A DNA stretch of 64,000 nucleotides, taken from positions 3,857,501-3,921,500 of the forward strand of contig NZ_JAUSYN010000002.1 in assembly GCF_030816915.1 (NCBI RefSeq). The letters run 5' to 3'. Shown here piece after piece: positions 16,144-24,698 of the stretch; the first letter of the stretch is position 1; the number at the start of each line of letters is the position of its first letter. The position numbers were made by a program, and so were the translations under genes. The notes beneath the pieces are model-generated. The model was not told where the DNA came from. It was given only the letters and a program-made list of their open reading frames with translations, and did no database searches. Origin of the DNA: Streptomyces sp. B3I8 (GTDB lineage: Bacteria > Actinomycetota > Actinomycetes > Streptomycetales > Streptomycetaceae).

Positions 16144-16341
16144 ATGGAAAGCGGGCCGGCGATCTTCGCGGGGACGGTGTTCGCTCTGTTCGGGGGCGCG
16201 CTGCTGAGCTGGACCGCCGTGCGGTGGCGGCAGGGCGAGCCGGTCGCCGACGGTGTGAGTCCCGTCGCATCCGCGACCGTCGCGGCCCTCAGCGGTGTCG
16301 CCGCGCTCGTGGTGGCCGCCTGGTGCCTCAGGCACGGGTGA
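16144..16341 (+). CDS. Small two-helix membrane protein
   Basis: A 65-residue protein with two hydrophobic helices (AIFAGTVFALFGGALLSWTAV and VASATVAALSGVAALVVAAWCL) joined by RWRQGEPVADG. It is preceded by a GGGGGAG run. A small membrane protein at this place before topA is, as recalled, conserved in Streptomyces. No function is known. Confidence 0.7.
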   Translation: MESGPAIFAGTVFALFGGALLSWTAVRWRQGEPVADGVSPVASATVAALSGVAALVVAAWCLRHG

Positions 16342-16788
16342 CCCGGCCTCACGGTGCCACGCGTGGTGGTGCCCTGGTGCCGCACACCGTGGTGACCCGG
16401 TGTCTCACGCGGTGGTGAGGCGGCGGGCGCGCACAACGGCGTACGTCCCTGCGTACGCCGTCATACGTACCACCGGCTACGCCACCGTACGCATTGCGTC
16501 GCGCGCCCCGGGCGGCCCCCTCGTACGGGCGCCGGAACGGCCCGGACAAGGGGCACCGGGCAAGTGACAGAGGGCGCTCCGCTTCGACCGCGCGGAGCCG
16601 TCACCCACTCCGGGCGGCAGGAATAGCACGAGTCGGGTTACCGTTCGAGTGGCCGTTGCGGGCTTTTCCCGTTTGACACGGGGGCGGGAGGTACCGTCAC
16701 ACTCCGCAGCGTCACCATGACGACCCACCCCCTGGGCACAGGCCCGGGAGATGGAGCCACACTGCGCCGACCGGAGAGAAGAGCGAAG
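16342..16788 (+). promoter_or_regulatory. topA upstream region
   Basis: This 447-base spacer has no convincing gene. It includes several GGTGCC/GTGGTG and TACG-rich short repeats (16350-16490). TTGACA at 16673-16678 is a perfect -35 hexamer; the best partner is CACACT at 16699-16704 with a long 20-base spacer. In S. coelicolor topA expression responds to supercoiling, so an off-length spacer here could be functional; that is inference. Confidence 0.5.
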
Positions 16789-19629
16789 TTGTCCCCGACC
16801 AGCGAGACCGCACAGGGCGGCCGCCGACTCGTCATCGTCGAGTCGCCTGCCAAGGCGAAGACGATCAAGGGCTATCTGGGCCCCGGCTACATCGTCGAGG
16901 CGAGCGTCGGGCACATCCGCGACCTTCCCAACGGTGCCGCGGAGGTGCCGGAGCAGTACACCGGCGAGGTGCGCCGCCTCGGCGTGGACGTCGACCACGA
17001 CTTCCAGCCCGTCTACGTGGTCAACGCGGACAAGAAGCAGCAGGTCAGGAAGCTCAAGGAGCTGCTGCGCGAGTCCGACGAACTCTTCCTCGCCACCGAT
17101 GAGGACCGCGAGGGCGAGGCCATCGCGTGGCACCTCCAGGAAGTGCTGAAGCCGAAGATCCCGGTCCACCGGATGGTCTTCCACGAGATCACCAAGGACG
17201 CGATCCAGCAGGCCGTGCGCAGCCCGCGCGAGCTCAACCAGAAGCTGGTCGACGCCCAGGAGACCCGCCGCATCCTCGACCGTCTGTACGGTTACGAGGT
17301 CTCGCCGGTGCTGTGGAAGAAGGTCATGCCGCGGCTGTCGGCGGGCCGTGTCCAGTCCGTCGCCACCCGGCTCGTCGTGGAGCGGGAACGCGAGCGGATC
17401 GCCTTCCGTTCCGCCGAGTACTGGGATCTGACGGGCACCTTCTCCACCGGCCGCGCCGGTGATCCCTCGGACCCGTCCTCGCTCGTCGCCCGCCTGGCCA
17501 GTGTCGACGGCCGCCGGGTCGCGCAGGGCCGCGACTTCGACTCCCTGGGACAGGCCAAGAGCGCGCAGGTCCTCCACCTGGACGAGGCGAACGCCCGCGC
17601 GCTGGCCGCGGCCCTGGAGAACACCCGCTTCGCCGTCCGCTCCGTCGAGTCCAAGCCCTACCGCCGCTCGCCGTACGCCCCGTTCCGTACGACGACGCTC
17701 CAGCAGGAGGCGAGCCGCAAGCTCGGCTTCGGCGCGAAGGCGACGATGCAGGTCGCCCAGAAGCTGTACGAGAACGGCTACATCACGTACATGCGTACGG
17801 ACTCCACGACGCTGTCGGAGACCGCCGTGGCCGCCGCCCGCGCCCAGGTCACCCAGCTCTACGGGGCCGACTACCTCCCGGAGCGCCCCCGTACGTACGC
17901 CGGCAAGGTCAAGAACGCCCAGGAGGCGCACGAGGCGATCCGCCCCTCGGGCGACCGCTTCCGCACGCCCGCCGAGACGGGGCTGAGCGGCGACCAGTTC
18001 CGGCTCTACGAGCTGATCTGGAAGCGGACCGTCGCCTCCCAGATGAAGGACGCGGTCGGCAACAGCGTCACCGTGCGGATCGGCGGCACGGCCGCCGACG
18101 GCCGGGACGCCGAGTTCACCGCCTCCGGCAAGACGATCACGTTCCACGGCTTCCTCAAGGCGTACGTCGAGGGCGCCGACGACCCGAACGCCGAGCTCGA
18201 CGACCGCGAGCGCAGGCTGCCGCAGGTCGCCGAGGGCGACGCGCTGGGCGCCGAGGAGATCACGGTCGACGGGCACGCCACCAAGCCTCCGGCCCGCTAC
18301 ACCGAGGCCAGCCTGGTCAAGGAGCTCGAAGAGCGCGAGATCGGCCGCCCGTCCACGTACGCGTCGATCATCGGGACCATCCTCGACCGCGGCTACGTCT
18401 TCAAGAAGGGCACGGCCCTGGTGCCGTCCTTCCTGTCCTTCGCCGTCGTCAACCTGCTGGAGAAGCACTTCGGCCGGCTCGTCGACTACGACTTCACCGC
18501 CCGCATGGAGGACGACCTCGACCGCATCGCGCGGGGCGAGGCGCGGGCCGTGCCGTGGCTGCGGCGGTTCTACTTCGGCGAGGGCGACGACAGTGTCGGC
18601 ACCGCCAGCGCGGCCGCGGCGGGCAACGGCGACGGGGACCACCTCGGCGGCCTCAAGGAACTGGTGACCGACCTGGGCGCGATCGACGCCCGCGAAGTCT
18701 CCTCGTTCCCCATCGGCGACGGCATCGTGCTGCGGGTCGGCCGCTACGGGCCGTACATCGAGCGCGGTGAGAAGGACTCCGAGGAGTACCAGCACGCCGA
18801 CATCCCCGACGACCTCGCGCCCGACGAGCTCGGCGTGGAGTACGCGGAGGAGCTGCTCGCCAAGCCGAGCGGTGACTTCGAGCTGGGCACCGACCCGTCG
18901 ACCGGCCGCGCGATCGTCGCCAAGGCCGGCCGCTACGGCCCCTACGTCACCGAAGTGCTCCCCGAGGGCACCCCGAAGACCGGCAAGAACGCCGTCAAGC
19001 CGCGCACGGCCTCACTGTTCAAGTCGATGTCCCTGGACACGGTCACGTTGGACGACGCCCTGAAGCTGATGTCGCTGCCGCGCGTCGTCGGCACCGACGC
19101 CGAGGGCCAGGAGATCACCGCGCAGAACGGCCGCTACGGCCCGTACCTGAAGAAGGGCACCGACTCGCGCTCCCTGCAGGCCGAGGAGCAGCTCTTCACG
19201 ATCACGCTGGAGGAGGCGCTGGCGATCTACGCCCAGCCCAAGCAGCGTGGCCGGGCCGCGGCCAAGCCGCCGCTGAAGGAGCTGGGCGAGGACCCGGTCA
19301 GCGGAAAGCCGGTCGTGGTCAAGGACGGCCGCTTCGGGCCGTACGTCACCGACGGGGAGACCAACGCGACGCTGCGCTCCGGCGACAGCGTCGAGGAGAT
19401 CACCCCGGAGCGCGGGTTCGAGCTGCTGGCGGAGAAGCGGGCGAAGGGGCCGGCCAAGAAGACCGCGAAGAAGGCCCCCGCCAAGAAGGCACCCGCCAAG
19501 AAGGCCGCTGCGAAGAAGACGGCCGCCAAGACGACGACGGCCAAGAAGACCGCCGCGAAGAAGACGACGACGGCCAAGAAGACGACCGCGAAGAAGACGA
19601 CCGCGAAGAAGACGGCCTCGGCCGAGTAG
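16789..19629 (+). CDS. topA: DNA topoisomerase I
   Basis: A 946-residue type IA topoisomerase that relaxes negative supercoils. The TOPRIM domain begins with LVIVESPAKAKTI, with DEDREGEAIAW as the metal-binding part. The catalytic Tyr is in YITYMRTDSTT near residue 331. Repeated GRYGPY C-terminal modules follow (three copies plus GRFGPY). Instead of zinc fingers there is a Lys/Ala/Thr tail (KKTAKKAPAKKAPAKKAA...), known in Streptomyces TopA to raise processivity. I start at TTG 16789 (SPTSETAQGG), matching the remembered S. coelicolor N-terminus; ATG 16717 is in frame and would add 24 residues. Confidence 0.95.
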   Translation: MSPTSETAQGGRRLVIVESPAKAKTIKGYLGPGYIVEASVGHIRDLPNGAAEVPEQYTGEVRRLGVDVDHDFQPVYVVNADKKQQVRKLKELLRESDELFLATDEDREGEAIAWHLQEVLKPKIPVHRMVFHEITKDAIQQAVRSPRELNQKLVDAQETRRILDRLYGYEVSPVLWKKVMPRLSAGRVQSVATRLVVERERERIAFRSAEYWDLTGTFSTGRAGDPSDPSSLVARLASVDGRRVAQGRDFDSLGQAKSAQVLHLDEANARALAAALENTRFAVRSVESKPYRRSPYAPFRTTTLQQEASRKLGFGAKATMQVAQKLYENGYITYMRTDSTTLSETAVAAARAQVTQLYGADYLPERPRTYAGKVKNAQEAHEAIRPSGDRFRTPAETGLSGDQFRLYELIWKRTVASQMKDAVGNSVTVRIGGTAADGRDAEFTASGKTITFHGFLKAYVEGADDPNAELDDRERRLPQVAEGDALGAEEITVDGHATKPPARYTEASLVKELEEREIGRPSTYASIIGTILDRGYVFKKGTALVPSFLSFAVVNLLEKHFGRLVDYDFTARMEDDLDRIARGEARAVPWLRRFYFGEGDDSVGTASAAAAGNGDGDHLGGLKELVTDLGAIDAREVSSFPIGDGIVLRVGRYGPYIERGEKDSEEYQHADIPDDLAPDELGVEYAEELLAKPSGDFELGTDPSTGRAIVAKAGRYGPYVTEVLPEGTPKTGKNAVKPRTASLFKSMSLDTVTLDDALKLMSLPRVVGTDAEGQEITAQNGRYGPYLKKGTDSRSLQAEEQLFTITLEEALAIYAQPKQRGRAAAKPPLKELGEDPVSGKPVVVKDGRFGPYVTDGETNATLRSGDSVEEITPERGFELLAEKRAKGPAKKTAKKAPAKKAPAKKAAAKKTAAKTTTAKKTAAKKTTTAKKTTAKKTTAKKTASAE

Positions 19630-19643
19630 GGCGGCGGGAGCAG

Positions 19644-19671
19644 CGGGGCCGGGCGCCATGCCCCGGCCCCG
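19644..19671 (+). terminator. Intrinsic terminator after topA
   Basis: CGGGGCCGGG at 19644-19653 pairs with CCCGGCCCCG at 19662-19671 across an 8-base loop, 15 bases after the topA stop. Confidence 0.85.
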
Positions 19672-19680
19672 TCGGCCTGC

Positions 19681-19740
19681 TCTCGGCTCCGTGGGACTGT
19701 CCTTGGCTCCGTGGGACTGTTTTCGGCTCCGTGGAAGTGT
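19681..19740. repeat. Three tandem 20-bp repeats
   Basis: Units at 19681-19700, 19701-19720 and 19721-19740 share the core GGCTCCGTGGGACTGT (last copy GGAAGTGT). They lie ten bases after the topA terminator in the topA-tmk spacer. The period is near two helical turns. Confidence 0.85.
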
Positions 19741-19936
19741 CCTCGATCCCCGCCGTTTCCCGGGGCGCCACGCCCGGCAGGATCTTGCGCGTGCGGCGCC
19801 GGAAGTGGCTGACGCCTCGTCAGAACCCGCTCTCTGGCGTGCTGTTCCTCGCATATAAACATATGTAAATGCGAAGGCCGTGCGTACGTTCGGGTGGCTG
19901 CTTCGGGGTGTCGGTGCCTGCCGATACTCTGAACGC

Positions 19937-22900
19937 ATGACGCGAGCCGAGCAGCCAACGGCCCCCAGCACGGACCCCCAGACCCCCGGCAAGGCCGCCG
20001 ACACCTCCGGACCCTCCGGAGCCGACGACGCCCTGGTTGCCGACTCCCGCGAGCGCGCCGTGCGGGCGCTGCTTCGCAGGCCGCAGCTCAGGCGGCTGTG
20101 GAGCGCGCAGCTCGTGGGCGGCGTCGGGGACGCGCTGGGGGTGCTCGTCCTGATCGTGCTCGCCCTCCAGGCGGCGGTCGTGCGGGGTTCCCTCGGCGGC
20201 GGCTACCACGGGGTGGCCTTCGCCGTGGCGTGCGTCCTGGGCGCACGCGTCCTGGCGTCGCTTCTCTTCGGCGCCGTACTGCTCGGCCCCCTCGCCACGC
20301 TCACCGCGCCGGACGGCCCGCTCGACCGTCGCTGGACCATGGTCGGCGCCGACGGACTGCGGGTCGCGCTTCTGATCGTCGCTCCGCTGTGGATCGACTG
20401 GACCCCGGACAACGCGCTCGTCCTGCTCCTGGTGACCGCATTCGTCACCGGCATGGCCGAGCGGCTGTGGACGGTGTGCAAGGAGAGCGCGGCGCCCGCG
20501 CTGCTGCCGCCGCCCCCGCCGGAGGGCGCCTCGGTGCGTCCGCTGCCCGACCACATGGACGCGCTGCGCCGGCTGTCCCTGCGCACGAGCTTCGTGTCCG
20601 TGCCGTTGGCGGCCGCCGCGCTGGTCCTCGCCGGGCTGCTGAACAACCTGCTGGGCGCCGGGATCGAGTGGTTCGACCAGCACCAGGCGGCGCTGGCCTC
20701 CTACGTCGCCGCGGGCCTGTTCGCGGCCGCGCTCTCCGTGCTGACCGCCCTCGAACTGCCGGACACCCGCACCCCGCGTGCACGCTCGCCGCTGGAGGGG
20801 CTGCGCCGCCCGAGGGCGGCCACGGGTCTCGGCAACAGCGCCGTCCCCGACAAGGGCCGCACGGGTGTGCTGCCGCTGCTCGTGCTGGCCTGCGCCTCGG
20901 TCGCGGGCGCGATCGCGGCCGCCGTCGGCGTGAGCGTGCTGCACGCCAAAGACCTCGGCGGCGGCCCCGTCCTGTACGGGCTGCTGGTGCTCGCCGTGAC
21001 CGGCGGCGTGGTCGTCGGCATCCGTACGGCGCCCGGGCTGCTGCCCGCGCTGTCCCGGCGCCGGCTGCTGGCGCTGGCGATCGCCTTCACCGGGCCGGCA
21101 CTGCTGGCCGCCGGGCTGGTCCCGGACGACACCACCGTGCTGCTGCTCCTCGCCCTGGCCGGCATCGGCGCCGGCGTCGCCGCGAACACCGGGCACACCC
21201 TGCTCGACCAGGAGACCGAGGACCAGCGCCGGGCGCGCACCACCGAACACCTGCACGCGGTCGTACGGGTGTTCGTGGCGCTGGGCGCGCTGCTCGGCCC
21301 GCTGGTGGCGGCCGGCATCGGCCCGCACCGGCTGGTCAACGGCAAATTCGTCTTCGCGCACGGCGGCGCGGCCTTCACCCTGATGCTGGTCGGCGCGCTG
21401 CTGCTGCCGGTCGCCGCCCTGGTTCTCGCCAAGGTCGACGACCGCTCCGGCGTCCCCCTCCGGCTCGATCTGAGGGACGCCCTGCGCGGCGGGGACGACC
21501 CCGTGCAGATCCCCGCGACGAACGGTTTCTTCCTCGCCCTGGAGGGCGGCGACGGCGCGGGCAAGTCGACGCAGGCGGAGGCGCTCGCCGAGTGGATCCG
21601 CGCCAAGGGTCATGAGGTGGTCCTCACCCACGAGCCGGGCGCGACCCCGGTCGGCAAGCGACTGCGCTCGATCCTGCTGGACGTGTCCGGCGCCGGGCTC
21701 TCGCACCGCGCGGAGGCCCTCCTCTACGCGGCGGACCGCGCGGAGCACGTGGACACCGTCGTACGGCCCGCCCTGGAACGCGGCGCGGTCGTCATCTCCG
21801 ACCGGTACACCGACTCCTCCGTCGCCTATCAGGGCGCGGGCCGCGACCTGTCCCCGACGGAGATCGCCCGCATCTCGCGCTGGGCGACCAACGGCCTCGT
21901 ACCGCACCTGACCGTGCTGCTCGACGTCGACCCGCAGGCCGCCCGCGAGCGGTTCACCGAGGCGCCCGACCGGCTGGAGTCCGAGCCCGCCGAGTTCCAC
22001 GCGCGCGTGCGGGCCGGTTTCCTCACCCTCGCCGCAGCCGACCCCGGCCGCTACCTGGTCGTCGACGGCGGCCAGGAGCCGGAGGCGGTCACGACGGCCG
22101 TACGGCACCGGCTCGACCGGATGCTGCCCCTCTCCGAGGCCGAGAAGAAGGCCCAGGAGGAGGCGCGCCGCAAGGCGGAGGAAGAGGCCCGCCGCAAGGC
22201 TGAGGAAGAGGCGCGCCGCAAGGCGGAGGAGGAGCGCCAGGAGCGCGAGCGCCTGGAGCAGCTCGCCAGGCTCCGCGCCGAGGAGGAGGAGCGCAAGCGC
22301 CTCGAGCGGGAGGAAGCCCAGCGGCGTGAGGCCGAGCGGCAGGCCGAGGAGGCCCGGCAGCGGGCGGAGGAGGCGCGCCGCAGGGCCGAGGAGGAGCAGG
22401 CCCGGCTGCTCGCCGAGGAGAAGGTGCGCGCCGAGGAGGAGGCCCGCCGCAAGGCGGAGGAGGACCGGCTGCGTCGGCAGGCCGAGGAGGAGGCGCGGCT
22501 GCGCGCCGAGGCAGAGGAGCGGCGCCTGGAGAAGCAGCGCAAGGCGGAGGCCGCGCTGCTGCGGGCGGAAGAGGCCCGCCGGGCCGCGGAGGCGGCGGCG
22601 GCCGCGGCGGCGGCCGAGACGGCGGCGAGGAACGCGCGAGCGGCCGAGGAGCGCGGCACGGCGGGCCCGTCGGCCGCCGAGACGACCGTATCGACCCCGG
22701 TGGTGAATCCGGCCGAGACCACGGGCGGCCCCGCGGACGAGACGGCGGTGCTGCCCCCGGTGATTCCTGAGGGGCCCGACGCCGAGACGACCACCCAGAT
22801 GCCCCGTCCGCAGATCCCGCAGCCGCAGGACGACGAGACGACGGTGCTCCCGGCGGTGACGCCGGGCGCGGCGGACGAGACGGCTGTACTACCGCCGGTG

Positions 22901-23221
22901 CGGGACGACGGCGATGGCAGGGACGTCCGGGAGCCTGGGCACGACCCGGACGGCCGGGACCCGGCGGACAGGGTTCCGCCGGGCTACTTCCGCGACGAGC
23001 ACCCCGAACCGCGTCCCGAGCCGCGTCCCGACGGGCGTGAGGACCGCACCCGCGAGCTCCCCCAGGTCCCCGCCGAGGAGGCCGCCCCCCGCCGCGGTCG
23101 CCGCAACCGCCGACGCCCCGACTGGGCCGAGGAGACCCCCCTGGACGACCTCCCCACCCTGGCCGACGAACTCCTGGGCCCGCGGGACGACGAGGACGAC
23201 GCCGGGAAGGGCAGGTCGTAG
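19937..23221 (+). CDS. tmk: Thymidylate kinase fused to an N-terminal MFS-like membrane domain
   Basis: A 1094-residue fusion. Residues about 35-510 are a polytopic membrane domain resembling MFS transporters. Residues about 528-740 are a complete dTMP kinase: P-loop LEGGDGAGKST, DR motif VVISDRYTDSSVAYQGAGRDL, and LLDVDPQAARERF. Residues about 745-900 are an Ala/Glu/Arg coiled coil, followed by an acidic Pro-rich tail with repeated DETAVLPPV/DETTVLPAV units. This layout is characteristic of Streptomyces. It anchors dTTP synthesis at the membrane; the role of the transporter-like part is unknown. ATG 19937 follows TACTCT by six bases, so the mRNA may be leaderless; GTG 19880 is the alternative. 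Confidence 0.93.
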   Translation: MTRAEQPTAPSTDPQTPGKAADTSGPSGADDALVADSRERAVRALLRRPQLRRLWSAQLVGGVGDALGVLVLIVLALQAAVVRGSLGGGYHGVAFAVACVLGARVLASLLFGAVLLGPLATLTAPDGPLDRRWTMVGADGLRVALLIVAPLWIDWTPDNALVLLLVTAFVTGMAERLWTVCKESAAPALLPPPPPEGASVRPLPDHMDALRRLSLRTSFVSVPLAAAALVLAGLLNNLLGAGIEWFDQHQAALASYVAAGLFAAALSVLTALELPDTRTPRARSPLEGLRRPRAATGLGNSAVPDKGRTGVLPLLVLACASVAGAIAAAVGVSVLHAKDLGGGPVLYGLLVLAVTGGVVVGIRTAPGLLPALSRRRLLALAIAFTGPALLAAGLVPDDTTVLLLLALAGIGAGVAANTGHTLLDQETEDQRRARTTEHLHAVVRVFVALGALLGPLVAAGIGPHRLVNGKFVFAHGGAAFTLMLVGALLLPVAALVLAKVDDRSGVPLRLDLRDALRGGDDPVQIPATNGFFLALEGGDGAGKSTQAEALAEWIRAKGHEVVLTHEPGATPVGKRLRSILLDVSGAGLSHRAEALLYAADRAEHVDTVVRPALERGAVVISDRYTDSSVAYQGAGRDLSPTEIARISRWATNGLVPHLTVLLDVDPQAARERFTEAPDRLESEPAEFHARVRAGFLTLAAADPGRYLVVDGGQEPEAVTTAVRHRLDRMLPLSEAEKKAQEEARRKAEEEARRKAEEEARRKAEEERQERERLEQLARLRAEEEERKRLEREEAQRREAERQAEEARQRAEEARRRAEEEQARLLAEEKVRAEEEARRKAEEDRLRRQAEEEARLRAEAEERRLEKQRKAEAALLRAEEARRAAEAAAAAAAAETAARNARAAEERGTAGPSAAETTVSTPVVNPAETTGGPADETAVLPPVIPEGPDAETTTQMPRPQIPQPQDDETTVLPAVTPGAADETAVLPPVRDDGDGRDVREPGHDPDGRDPADRVPPGYFRDEHPEPRPEPRPDGREDRTRELPQVPAEEAAPRRGRRNRRRPDWAEETPLDDLPTLADELLGPRDDEDDAGKGRS

Positions 23222-23229
23222 GACGGGTG

Positions 23230-23285
23230 CGGCAGGTCGTGGGCCGGGACGCGGGTGGAGCCGCGTCCCGGCCCACGACCTGCCG
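23230..23285 (+). terminator. Perfect 25-bp hairpin terminator after tmk
   Basis: The arm 23230-23254 is perfectly complementary to 23261-23285 with a six-base loop (GTGGAG), starting nine bases after the tmk stop. It is one of the longest perfect hairpins in the window and should insulate tmk from the gene 98 bases beyond. Confidence 0.92.
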
Positions 23286-23383
23286 AGCCTTCTCCTTCCG
23301 CCGACCCACCCGCACCCCGCTGTCAGTGCCCACCCGCACAATGGGTACCGACAGCCTCCGTACGATCCGAAAGGCGGCGGCAC

Positions 23384-24589
23384 ATGTCCGTGTGGGACGA
23401 CCTCGTCGGCCAGGAGCGGCTGAGCGCCCAGCTCGCCGCCGCCGCCCGCGACGCCGACGCCTTCGTCACCGCCGCGGCGGTGAACGCGCCGCCCCCCGAG
23501 GCGTCGAGCATGACCCACGCCTGGCTGTTCACGGGCCCGCCCGGCGCGGGCCGCAACCAGGCGGCCCGCGCCTTCGCCGCCGCGCTGCAGTGCGTCAGCC
23601 CCGACCGTGCCCTCGGCGGCACCCCCGGCTGCGGCTTCTGCGACGGCTGCCACACCGCCCTGATCGGCACCCACGCCGACGTCAGCACGGTGGCCGCGGT
23701 GGGCGCCCAGATCCGCGCCGCCGACATGCGCGACACCGTCCGCAAGTCGTTCACCTCACCGGCGAACGGCCGCTGGCAGGTGATCCTCGTCGAGGACGCC
23801 GAGCGCTTGAACGAGCAGTCGGCGAACGCGGTCCTCAAGGCCGTCGAGGAGCCCGCGTCCCGTACGGTCTGGATGCTGTGCGCACCCTCCGTCGAGGACG
23901 TTCTGCCCACCATCCGCTCCCGCTGCCGCCATGTGAACCTGCGCACGCCCCCGGTGGAGGCCGTCGCGGATCTGCTGATCCGCCGGGACGGCATCGAGCC
24001 GGAGGTCGCGCTCGCCGCCGCCCGCGCCACCCAGGGTCATGTGGACAACGCCCGCCGCCTCGCGACCGACGAGCGGGCCCGCGCCCGCCGCGCGGCCGTG
24101 CTCAAACTGCCGCTCCGCCTGGACGACGTCGGCGGCTGCCTCAGAGCGGCGCAGGAACTGGTCGACGCGGCCGCGGCGGACTCCAAGCAGGTCGCCGAGG
24201 AGCGGGAGGCCAAGGAGACCGAGGAGATGAAGGCGGCGCTCGGCGCGGCCCAGGGCGGTCGGCTGCCACGCGGCACCGCAGGCGTGATGAAGGACCTGGA
24301 GGACGACCAGAAGCGCCGCAGGAGACGCGTCCAGCGGGACAGCCTGGACGTCGCCCTGCTGGACCTCACCGGTTTCTACCGCGACGTGCTGGCCCTCCAG
24401 CTCGGCTCCCGACTGGCCCTGGCCAACATGGACGCCGAGGACGCGTTGGAGCGGATCGCCCGCGGCGGCACCCCGGAGGCCACGCTGCGCCGCATCGAGG
24501 CGATCGGCGCATGCCGGGAGGCCCTCGACCGCAATGTGGCCCCGCTGCTGGCGGTGGAGGCGATGACGATGGCGCTGCGCGCGGGCTGA
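23384..24589 (+). CDS. holB: DNA polymerase III subunit delta-prime (clamp-loader)
   Basis: A 401-residue AAA+ clamp-loader protein. GPPGAGRNQAARAFAAALQC is a P-loop lacking the key Lys-Ser/Thr, and CGFCDGC belongs to the clamp-loader zinc module. LVEDAERLNEQSANAVLKAVEEP is the Walker B/sensor region and PTIRSRCRHVNLRTPP the SRC motif. The degenerate P-loop fits delta-prime, which does not hydrolyse ATP. A charged helical segment (VAEEREAKETEEMKAAL) is inserted near residues 265-290. ATG 23384 is chosen because residues before it look non-coding. Confidence 0.92.
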   Translation: MSVWDDLVGQERLSAQLAAAARDADAFVTAAAVNAPPPEASSMTHAWLFTGPPGAGRNQAARAFAAALQCVSPDRALGGTPGCGFCDGCHTALIGTHADVSTVAAVGAQIRAADMRDTVRKSFTSPANGRWQVILVEDAERLNEQSANAVLKAVEEPASRTVWMLCAPSVEDVLPTIRSRCRHVNLRTPPVEAVADLLIRRDGIEPEVALAAARATQGHVDNARRLATDERARARRAAVLKLPLRLDDVGGCLRAAQELVDAAAADSKQVAEEREAKETEEMKAALGAAQGGRLPRGTAGVMKDLEDDQKRRRRRVQRDSLDVALLDLTGFYRDVLALQLGSRLALANMDAEDALERIARGGTPEATLRRIEAIGACREALDRNVAPLLAVEAMTMALRAG

Positions 24590-24698
24590 CTCCGACGAGC
24601 ACACCACACCCACCATTCGTGCGTTGACGCCCTCACCCGAAAGGGGAGCGTTCATCGCCCTTCGTGAGCGGAGGGCGACCCAGGGTTACGCTCGTCGA

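Noticed and set aside
22135..22640. Separate gene for the coiled-coil segment downstream of the thymidylate kinase domain
   Set aside because: The frame is continuous with the kinase and lacks its own start signal; the fusion is known in streptomycetes.
24624..24698. Start of the secreted peptidase at 24624
   Set aside because: Residues added before ATG 24699 are not signal-peptide-like, and a -10-like TACGCT fits the later start.
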